From an uncultured Oscillospiraceae bacterium (GTDB taxonomy: Bacteria > Bacillota > Clostridia > Oscillospirales > Acutalibacteraceae), in contig CAUDRD010000089.1 in assembly GCA_958451705.1 (NCBI GenBank), positions 1 to 6,638 on the forward strand: a stretch of DNA of 6,638 nt. Reading direction: 5' to 3'. The notes under the pieces are model-generated. The model saw nothing but the letters and a program-made list of their open reading frames with translations. It ran no database searches and was not told the origin of the DNA. Shown here in pieces: positions 1 to 4,912 of the stretch; within the stretch, counting starts at the first letter, position 1; the number at the start of each line of letters is the position of its first letter. A program made the translations under genes and the position numbers.

Positions 1-1152
1 ATCCCCCGAACTCTCAACATGGCAATGTCAGGAATAAGGGATATGTCAATGCTGGAGGAGGCCCCTCAGGACAGACATCCGGTACAGACCTATGTTATAG
101 AGCACGATATGGGAATAATCGCTCAGGCGCTGGAAAAAGAGCTTCGCCGTGGAGGCCAGGCTTATTACCTTCACAACAGGGTGGACACCATAGAGCGCAC
201 AGCGGCGAAAATACAGGAACTTTTACCTGAGGCGAGAATCGGAATAGCTCACGGAAAAATGACTGAGGAGGCTCTGAGCACCGTCTGGAAAAACCTTCTC
301 GAAGGCGAAATAGATATACTGGTATGCACTACAATTATAGAAACCGGCGTTGACGTCCCCAATGCCAACACCCTGATAGTTGAAAACGCCGACCGTTTAG
401 GTCTTGCACAGCTTCATCAGATAAGGGGACGTGTAGGGCGCTCCGCAAGAAGAGCCAGCGCATACCTTACCTTCACAAGAGGCAAGGAGCTTTCCGACGT
501 AGCTACAAGACGTCTTACGGCAATAAGGGAATATACGGAATTCGGCTCAGGATTTAAAATCGCCATGCGTGACCTTGAAATAAGGGGAGCGGGAAATATT
601 CTCGGAGCCCAGCAGCACGGACACATGGAAGCTGTGGGATATGATTTATACCTTAAAATGCTTGCCCGTGCCGTCAGCGAGGAAAAGGGAGAGATTTCCG
701 ACAAAGAGCCGGAGCAGGAGTGTCTTATCGACATACAGATTCAGGCCCACATCCCCGACGACTACATCGAAAGCGTTCCCCAGCGTCTTGCGGCATACCG
801 CCGTATTGCGGATATAAGAACCCCCGACGACGCCGACGACGTTGTGGACGAATTTATAGACCGTTACGGAGATCCGCCGCCATGTGTAGAGGGACTTATA
901 AGAGTTGCCCTTTTAAGGAACACGGCTATTTCACAGGGAATTTACGAAATAGGTCAGAAGGGTGATTGCGTACTTTTGTATTCCGAAAACATCAACATGA
1001 AAAAAGTTGCCGTTCTCGGCAAGGAGATGAAAGGACGCATACTTGTAGGAGCCGGCAAAAAGCCATATATTTCAGTAAGGTCCAGCGAAGACCTGCCTCC
1101 CGTTGAGGCTCTTGCGAAAGCCCTTTCCGTTATGTCATCGGTTAAAGAATAA
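1..1152 (+). CDS. mfd: Transcription-repair coupling factor Mfd, C-terminal part (5' truncated)
   Basis: Mfd is the cytoplasmic DNA translocase that pushes stalled RNA polymerase off DNA lesions and recruits UvrA for transcription-coupled repair. The frame is open from base 1, with 383 residues visible of the roughly 1150 usual for the family, so the N-terminal UvrB-like and polymerase-interaction domains lie outside the window. The first residues (IPRTLNMAMSGIRDMS) are the end of helicase motif III, so the ATG codons at 19 and 25 are internal. The second RecA-like domain follows: motif V TTIIETGVDVPN near residues 110-121 and motif VI QIRGRVGR near 140-147. The translocation (TRG) segment LEIRGAGNILGAQQHGH lies near 192-208. 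The C-terminal TRCF (D7) domain occupies about residues 241-336. The gene ends in TAA and is followed by a hairpin. No frameshift or missing motif is seen. Identification is very secure. Confidence 0.97.
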   Translation: MPRTLNMAMSGIRDMSMLEEAPQDRHPVQTYVIEHDMGIIAQALEKELRRGGQAYYLHNRVDTIERTAAKIQELLPEARIGIAHGKMTEEALSTVWKNLLEGEIDILVCTTIIETGVDVPNANTLIVENADRLGLAQLHQIRGRVGRSARRASAYLTFTRGKELSDVATRRLTAIREYTEFGSGFKIAMRDLEIRGAGNILGAQQHGHMEAVGYDLYLKMLARAVSEEKGEISDKEPEQECLIDIQIQAHIPDDYIESVPQRLAAYRRIADIRTPDDADDVVDEFIDRYGDPPPCVEGLIRVALLRNTAISQGIYEIGQKGDCVLLYSENINMKKVAVLGKEMKGRILVGAGKKPYISVRSSEDLPPVEALAKALSVMSSVKE

Positions 1153-1163
1153 AAACACAAAAA

Positions 1164-1215
1164 TATACCGTCTGAGATATGGATATTTAACCTTTTCTCA
1201 GGCGGTATGACTTTA
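1164..1215 (+). terminator. Hairpin downstream of mfd, probable (possibly bidirectional) terminator
   Basis: A 13-bp stem pairs 1165-1177 (ATACCGTCTGAGA) with 1196-1208 (TCTCAGGCGGTAT); the single imperfect pair is a T-G wobble. The loop is 18 nt. It starts 12 nt after the mfd stop. The plus-strand tail (GACTTTATATAA) is only moderately T-rich, so termination in that direction may be weak. On the opposite strand the stem is followed by TATATTTTTGTGTTTTTA, a better U-tract. The sequence resembles the hairpin at 2426-2465. Confidence 0.6.
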
Positions 1216-1292
1216 TATAAGCTTTGAAATTAGTGCAAAAATAATATTCAGTAAACTTGTACTTCTTAACCATACTTTTATAAACAAGAAAT

Positions 1293-1366
1293 TTTGACGC
1301 AGGTGCTTACATTTGTTTTTTGCCGTCAGTCGGTGTGCGAACTGGGTGCAGGCTCAGCCTGCTGCC
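1293..1366 (+). repeat. Hairpin repeat element, copy A
   Basis: First of four copies of an element with the order: (T)TTGACGCAGG, an AT-rich run with a T-stretch, GTCAGTCGGTGTGCGAA, CTGGGT, then a stem GCAGGC-TCA-GCCTGC (1348-1353 / 1357-1362). The distance from CAGG to the stem is 48 nt, matching the other copies (47-48). Immediately downstream are further GC-rich inverted repeats. Confidence 0.85.
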
Positions 1367-1386
1367 GCTCATGCTGCGGCGGAGCA

Positions 1387-1448
1387 CCTACTTTTGTCCG
1401 TAGCGACAAAAGTAGGCAAAAACGCATTTGCGGCGGAACATCCGCCGC
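1387..1448. repeat. Two adjacent strong inverted repeats
   Basis: The first is a perfect 12-bp stem, CCTACTTTTGTC (1387-1398) with GACAAAAGTAGG (1405-1416), loop CGTAGC. The second is a perfect 8-bp stem, GCGGCGGA (1430-1437) with TCCGCCGC (1441-1448), loop ACA. An outer pairing GGCAA (1415-1419) with TTGCC (1450-1454) encloses the second hairpin. The first motif recurs in reverse orientation at 2169-2196. These are mobile-repeat-like hairpins rather than terminators, because no T-tract follows. Confidence 0.8.
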
Positions 1449-1522
1449 CTTGCCAAAACAGATAGCACTAATCATCGCAAAGTAAGTTTTCTGCTAAACA
1501 TCCGCCGACGGCAGCCTGAAAG

Positions 1523-1552
1523 TTTTATTTTATCATCCTCAAAGTGTAAACG
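1523..1552 (+). repeat. 30-nt direct repeat, copy 1
   Basis: The unit ends in TCAAAGTGTAAACG and matches 1635-1664 at 27 of 30 positions by eye. Both copies are preceded by a CGGCAG-type segment. The spacing between copies is 112 nt. Function unknown. Confidence 0.8.
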
Positions 1553-1634
1553 TTTTTCCACTTGCGAATCCTTTTCTTTTGCCGTCGGCTCGTAAGTGTA
1601 GGCGTTCACCAATTCACGTCGGCAGTTTTCGGTG

Positions 1635-1664
1635 TTTTGTTTTATCACCGTCAAAGTGTAAACG
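1635..1664 (+). repeat. 30-nt direct repeat, copy 2
   Basis: Second copy of the unit at 1523-1552, differing at three positions (A/G, T/C and C/G). It lies 27 nt upstream of the other direct-repeat family starting at 1692, so the two families are interleaved. Confidence 0.8.
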
Positions 1665-1691
1665 CTCTGATACTCACCACATCTTTTCCCT

Positions 1692-1741
1692 TGCCGACGT
1701 GTGCGACTGTCTGGAAATAAGTTTGTGCTATTCTTTGGTTT
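1692..1741 (+). repeat. ~50-nt direct repeat, copy 1
   Basis: Starts with TGCCGACGTGTGCGACTGTC, identical over 20 nt to 1834-1853. It continues with a diverged GGAA...TTGTG middle and ends in TTCTTTGGTTT, again matching the second copy at nearly the same spacing (39 versus 40 nt from the start). Confidence 0.75.
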
Positions 1742-1764
1742 GCGTTCCTTATCTTTACATAAAC

Positions 1765-1836
1765 TTTAACGCAGGCAGCTATATTTATTTTTGCAGTCAG
1801 TTGGTGTGCGAATTGGGTGCAGCGTCACGCTGCTGC
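1765..1836 (+). repeat. Hairpin repeat element, copy B
   Basis: Same layout as copy A: TTTAACGCAGGCA, an AT-rich stretch, AGTTGGTGTGCGAATTGGGT, then a hairpin. Here the stem is GCAGCG-TCA-CGCTGC (1819-1824 / 1828-1833): two base pairs are swapped relative to copies A and D, yet all six pairs are kept. It is sandwiched between the two ~50-nt direct repeats. Confidence 0.85.
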
Positions 1837-1884
1837 CGACGTGTGCGACTGTCGGAAGGTAAAGATTGTGGGGTTCTTTGGTTT
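1834..1884 (+). repeat. ~50-nt direct repeat, copy 2
   Basis: Second copy of the unit at 1692-1741: an exact 20-nt start, a diverged middle, and the same TTCTTTGGTTT end (1874-1884). It begins directly at the foot of the copy B hairpin, so copy B plus this unit may form one larger mobile or duplicated block. Confidence 0.75.
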
Positions 1885-2044
1885 TATTAGTATGTTTTAA
1901 ATTTACTTTGCTTTAATAAGTAAAAACTTACTGTTACAAAAAATAGCAAACTATCTCCTAGCTCACCCGACAGAAATGAGAGGACGCAGTGTGGGAGCCT
2001 TTGCGGCTTTTCGCATTGCTGTCAGCTGTTCGGAGAGCGAGGGA

Positions 2045-2196
2045 ACGGAAAAGCGTTGCTTTTCCGTAAATCCGCCGACATTCGCCATTGGCGGCGATTT
2101 ACCGAGACACCTTCTAAAGGCATTTAAACTATGGGCGAAAACCGCCAAGGCGCAAATATGCGCTTTTGGTACTTTTGTCGCTATGGACAAAAGTAC
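2045..2196. repeat. Cluster of four hairpins
   Basis: Four inverted repeats lie in 152 nt. (1) ACGGAAAAGC (2045-2054) with GCTTTTCCGT (2058-2067), 10 bp, loop GTT. (2) TAAATC(c)GCCG (2067-2077) with CGGCGATTTA (2092-2101), one bulge. (3) GCGCA (2150-2154) with TGCGC (2159-2163), extendable outward with a bulge and wobbles through CCAAG/TTTTGG. (4) GTACTTTTGTC (2169-2179) with GACAAAAGTAC (2186-2196), 11 bp, loop GCTATG. Hairpin 4 is close to the reverse complement of the one at 1387-1416. Short frames open across this area on both strands look like by-products of the repeats. Confidence 0.8.
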
Positions 2197-2277
2197 ATAC
2201 AAACATGAAAAACTTTCTATTTGATTGATTTTCGATAAGGAGTTATTTGAAAGTTTTTGCTTCTTTTTTGAACTTTG

Positions 2278-2345
2278 TTTAACACAGGCACTTATATTAA
2301 ATACAGCTGTCGTTTGGTGTGCGGATTGAAATCGGACGTGTCCGA
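2278..2345 (+). repeat. Hairpin repeat element, copy C (diverged)
   Basis: Layout as in the other copies (TTTAACACAGGCA, AT-rich part, GTTTGGTGTGCGGATTG), with the hairpin again 47 nt after CAGG. The stem is of different sequence, TCGGA (2332-2336) with TCCGA (2341-2345), loop CGTG. It joins copy D head to tail, with a 63-nt period. Confidence 0.75.
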
Positions 2346-2411
2346 CGCAGGCAATTATATTTATTTTTTTCCGTTAGTTGGTGTGCGAATTGGGTGCAGG
2401 CTCAGCCTGCT
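2344..2411 (+). repeat. Hairpin repeat element, copy D
   Basis: It shares with copy B a 24-nt identical core just before the hairpin (2377-2400) and with copy A the same stem GCAGGC-TCA-GCCTGC (2396-2401 / 2405-2410). It is immediately followed by the T-tract side of the operon terminator at 2418-2465. Confidence 0.85.
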
Positions 2412-2417
2412 TTGTTC

Positions 2418-2465
2418 TAAAAAATACCGCCTGCAATAAGGTATTAAACCTTTATCGCAGGCGGT
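2418..2465 (-). terminator. Rho-independent terminator of the minus-strand operon
   Basis: Stem ACCGCCTGC (2426-2434) with GCAGGCGGT (2457-2465), continued inward by AATAAGG pairing with CCTTTAT-type sequence with one bulge. Read on the minus strand, it lies 55 nt past the stop of the FAD-binding oxidase gene and is followed at once by ATTTTTTA (2425-2418), a good U-tract. On the plus strand its tail is TCTTGACTTTT, so it may work weakly in both directions. Confidence 0.85.
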
Positions 2466-2520
2466 TCTTGACTTTTCGGTTTGCGTTTTATGAGGCAAAC
2501 CTACTTGTTAGGGGGCAAAT

Positions 2521-4266
2521 TTATTTTTTGGTTATAAAATCTCTGCGCTTATCCTCCGGCAAATCAAGGCCGAGAGTTCCGCCAGGATTCATAATGTTAT
2601 TGGGGTCAAAGTGACGCTTAAGGGCACGGTAAACTTCCATCTCATTATGGCCTATCTGAGCTTCAAGCCAGGGAGCTGTCATCTTACCTATACCGTGGTG
2701 ATGACTCATTGATGCGCCGTACTTCTGGATATTATCCATAATGCCGTACTGATAATCGAGGTACTCCTGAATATCGTTCATCTTAGCCTCAAAGATAAAG
2801 TAAAGGTTTGCTCCCTGAGGATAGAAGTGTGACATATGGGTCATGCAGATTGTATTGGGACGGCTCTTGCAGAAGCGGCGTACATTTTCATAGACCTCCA
2901 TGAAGTTATCCCAGTTTACGGAACACTCGAGGGTATCCAGCATAAGACCGTAGTCTCCCATATCCTCACGGAGATATGGATCGTTGAAGCGGCCTTTCTC
3001 CCAGCCCTTTGCCACAAGGCCCGTGGTGTACATTGCGCCATAGTTGTGGCAGATTTTCCAAATCTGGCGGAATACGTTTTTGCTGAAAGCTTTTTCTCCT
3101 TCTGTAAATCCTAAAAGGAGAACACGCTTTCCGTCCTCATAACCTCTAAGTTTAAGGAGGGAATCAATGGGTGTGTCGGCAACGCCATAAAGACGGAAGC
3201 CCACTGAAGTTTCTTCGGGGTCTGAAAGACGGAAAGCTGACGGGAAACCAAATTCCCCTTGCATTATCTCACGAACCGCATTTACGCCGCTATCCCAGTC
3301 TTTGAAAACAAAGCTGAAGCGGCAGCGATTCTCCGGCATATACTTAAAGAAACGGAGGGTTACATGGGTAAGAACACCAAATGTGCCTTCACTGCCCATC
3401 ATAATCTGATCGATTGAGGGGCCAGTTGCATTTCTGGGGCACTCGTCGCTCTTAATTATTCCAACAGGAGTTACATACTCCTGGCTGATTACGATATCTT
3501 CAATTTTTCCGTAATATGTAGAGTTTTGGCCTGCACCTCGTGTAACTGTCCAGCCGCCCACTGAGGAATACTCAAAACTCTGGGGGAAGTGACCGCAGGT
3601 ATAAGCTCTCTTTGCACCGAAAAGTGAAACGGCGTTGTTGAGAATTTCCTCAAGCTTCGGGCCGCTCATACCGGCTTCAACGGTGATTGTCTGGTTGCGT
3701 TCGCTGAACTTAATAACCTTATTAAAGCGGGGACGCATATCGAGAGTAACGCCGCCGCATACAGGCTCAACGCCTCTTGTAACGGAGGAACCGCCGCCGT
3801 AAACATAAATCGGAATTTTTTCCTCATTACAGTATTCGACAATTTTAATAATATCCTCACGGCAGCCGGGATAGAGCACAACGTCGGGAAGATTCTCTAC
3901 AATGTGCTTTCTAAGGCGCATAAGGTCAACCATGGTTTTACCGTAGGCAACGGAAAGGCGGGTATAATTATCTGTCTTTACGTTCTCTTCGCCGAGGATC
4001 TCGCGGAATTTTTCAATATGCTTTTCGTCAAGCTTTGAGGGCATATCGAAATCAACTTTTTCAAGACCCATTTCCTGCTTTACTTTAAAGTCGTCGTCGG
4101 TCATGTCAAAAGTTTCTTTCATAAGCTTGTAAAGCTTTCTGTTAGGAGCCTTAAACTCTGTGGGACTGCCCCATTTAAGAATTGAACGGTATGAATCCTT
4201 GGGGGCCTCCTCATGGTACCAGTCCGGATAAAAGTCCTCAGGCTTTTTCTTACTGAATAATGACAT
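2521..4266 (-). CDS. FAD-binding oxidase, alkyldihydroxyacetonephosphate synthase (AGPS)-like
   Basis: A 581-residue VAO/PCMH-type flavoprotein with no signal peptide, so probably cytoplasmic or peripheral. The FAD pyrophosphate loop is VYGGGSSVTRGV (residues 155-166). GHFPQSFEYSSVGGW (225-239) and the following YGKIEDIVI closely follow the AGPS pattern, then GSEGTFGVLT (291-300) completes the FAD domain. The C-terminal cap contains SMSHHHGIGK with a triple histidine (522-524), a catalytic hallmark of AGPS, and ends with FDPNNIMNPGG (553-563). Eukaryotic AGPS exchanges the acyl chain of acyl-DHAP for a fatty alcohol, making ether-lipid precursor; many bacterial relatives are simply called FAD-binding or glycolate-oxidase-like proteins, so the substrate is open. 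The start is well set by AGGAGG 7 nt upstream. It is the last gene before the terminator, separated from its operon neighbour by a 257-nt hairpin-rich gap. Family call is strong; exact reaction is inference. Confidence 0.85.
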   Translation of the reverse strand: MSLFSKKKPEDFYPDWYHEEAPKDSYRSILKWGSPTEFKAPNRKLYKLMKETFDMTDDDFKVKQEMGLEKVDFDMPSKLDEKHIEKFREILGEENVKTDNYTRLSVAYGKTMVDLMRLRKHIVENLPDVVLYPGCREDIIKIVEYCNEEKIPIYVYGGGSSVTRGVEPVCGGVTLDMRPRFNKVIKFSERNQTITVEAGMSGPKLEEILNNAVSLFGAKRAYTCGHFPQSFEYSSVGGWTVTRGAGQNSTYYGKIEDIVISQEYVTPVGIIKSDECPRNATGPSIDQIMMGSEGTFGVLTHVTLRFFKYMPENRCRFSFVFKDWDSGVNAVREIMQGEFGFPSAFRLSDPEETSVGFRLYGVADTPIDSLLKLRGYEDGKRVLLLGFTEGEKAFSKNVFRQIWKICHNYGAMYTTGLVAKGWEKGRFNDPYLREDMGDYGLMLDTLECSVNWDNFMEVYENVRRFCKSRPNTICMTHMSHFYPQGANLYFIFEAKMNDIQEYLDYQYGIMDNIQKYGASMSHHHGIGKMTAPWLEAQIGHNEMEVYRALKRHFDPNNIMNPGGTLGLDLPEDKRRDFITKK

Positions 4267-4273
4267 CTCGTTA

Positions 4274-4279
4274 CCTCCT
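4274..4279 (-). promoter_or_regulatory. Ribosome binding site of the AGPS-like gene
   Basis: Minus-strand AGGAGG with 7 nt to the ATG at 4266. The match to the consensus is full, so this gene can be translated independently of the distant upstream cistron, unlike the coupled genes before it. Confidence 0.85.
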
Positions 4280-4347
4280 GTTTGTTTGGGTGAATTGGGT
4301 TTATGTTATTGGTTTATAAATTTTAAGGAAAAACACTAAAGTTTTCG

Positions 4348-4498
4348 ACCGCTTTTAAAAAAGGCGGTGGGGTGAAGGGGCAACGCCCCTTCTCGCCGTT
4401 TGCAAACGGCGAAATCCTTTTCCCTTCAGAAGATCAGGAAGGGAGATAAAAAGTCCGATGGACTTTTTTATCGTAGGAAACCCTATTAAGGGGTTTCC
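4348..4498. repeat. Array of six consecutive hairpins in the operon gap
   Basis: Between the DUF1667 gene and the AGPS-like gene, six inverted repeats follow one another. ACCGCTTTT/AAAGGCGGT type with one wobble (4348-4356 / 4360-4368). GAAGGGGC/GCCCCTTC (4374-4381 / 4385-4392). A perfect 20-nt palindrome with CGCCG arms (4393-4412). TCCCTTC/GAAGGGA (4421-4427 / 4438-4444). GATAAAAAGTCC/GGACTTTTTTATC with one bulged T (4445-4456 / 4460-4472). GGAAACCC/GGGTTTCC (4476-4483 / 4491-4498). None has a clean U-tract on the minus strand, so a simple terminator is not evident; an RNA-stabilising or processing element, or an inserted repeat, fits better. Confidence 0.85.
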
Positions 4499-4523
4499 CG
4501 ACAAAATCTTTGCAGATTAAAAT

Positions 4524-4907
4524 TTATTCCTCTTCCTTAATTCTTACTTCTTTCGGCAGTCTTGCCATATCCGTTGTAGCCACAAGCTTTGCGCCAAAGA
4601 AATCGTCTATTATAACGTCTCCCGTCTTTAAACGCTTGGTCACCTTAACGGCATTTATCATCTTCATAGCTTCAAAAATTTTATCTTTCGGTATTTCTCC
4701 CGCTGTCTTAACGGGAAGCAGGGGGAAATCCTTAAACTTCGTCGCTACTGTTGAAGTTATGCTTCTTGTGGGATTTAAAACCTCCGACTTTCCGAAAGCC
4801 TCTCCCCTTTTGCAGGTAGCTCCCGAAACAGTCAGCTTTCCTCCCTCATCAGTTACCGTAAGCCGGCATCCGTTGGGACAAACTATACATGTAAGCTCTT
4901 TTGTCAC
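4524..4907 (-). CDS. DUF1667 family four-cysteine protein
   Basis: A small protein (127 residues) of the DUF1667 family, usually found beside GlpA-like flavoproteins in Firmicutes; its biochemical role is not established. The N-terminus has TCIVCPNGC, i.e. C-x2-C-x3-C at residues 7, 10 and 14, and a fourth cysteine at 32 (ATCKRGEAFG). This spacing resembles the metal-binding N-terminus of molybdopterin oxidoreductases, so an Fe-S cluster or zinc is plausible (inference). I place the start at the GTG at 4907, because GGAG (4919-4916) sits 8 nt upstream and the protein then begins at the usual place just before the cysteines. The alternative GTG at 4916 overlaps the preceding stop by 4 nt (GTGA) but has no usable ribosome binding site. 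The gene is translationally linked to its upstream neighbour. The C-terminal half is a soluble domain with many Lys and Val residues and no membrane segment. Confidence 0.88.
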   Translation of the reverse strand: MTKELTCIVCPNGCRLTVTDEGGKLTVSGATCKRGEAFGKSEVLNPTRSITSTVATKFKDFPLLPVKTAGEIPKDKIFEAMKMINAVKVTKRLKTGDVIIDDFFGAKLVATTDMARLPKEVRIKEEE

Positions 4908-4912
4908 GGCAA

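Larger units (their letters stand above)
1153..2520. other. 1.37 kb gene-free, repeat-rich intergenic region between convergent genes
   Basis: No open reading frame here has a convincing ribosome binding site or a recognisable product; the short frames simply translate the repeats. The content is almost wholly repeats and inverted repeats: four copies of a ~70-nt hairpin element (1293, 1765, 2278, 2344), a 30-nt direct repeat pair (1523, 1635), a ~50-nt direct repeat pair (1692, 1834), a hairpin pair at 1387-1448, and a hairpin cluster at 2045-2196. It is bounded by two related terminator-like hairpins. No tRNA, rRNA, CRISPR array or transposase fragment was seen. It reads as a landing or decay zone for small non-coding repeat elements. 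Confidence 0.75.

Noticed and set aside
1294..1890. Short plus-strand frames that share a VCELGA-type peptide
   Set aside because: The shared peptide comes from translating the hairpin repeat. Between copies, compensating stem changes alter amino acids (GAGSAC versus GAASRC), so the constraint is on nucleotide pairing, not protein.
1963..2202. Open frames of about 80 codons on both strands over the hairpin cluster
   Set aside because: They are mutual mirror frames across inverted repeats, lack a good ribosome binding site and match no family I know; the hairpins explain the open frames.
1293..2411. CRISPR array
   Set aside because: Only four repeats, irregularly spaced (472, 513 and 63 nt), with no uniform spacers and no cas genes in view.
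2479..2500. Small inverted repeat GTTTGC/GCAAAC just after the AGPS-like gene
   Set aside because: Only 6 bp with a 10-nt loop and no U-tract; the strong terminator at 2418-2465 is sufficient.
4303..4341. Possible promoter for the AGPS-like gene on the minus strand (TATAAA at 4318-4313 or TAACAT at 4308-4303)
   Set aside because: No convincing -35 box at proper spacing; AT-richness alone can produce these hexamers.
4348..4392. Terminator for the first three minus-strand genes
   Set aside because: The last two hairpins of the array (minus-strand order) are followed by CG-rich or A-rich sequence instead of a clear U-tract, so a terminator could not be supported.
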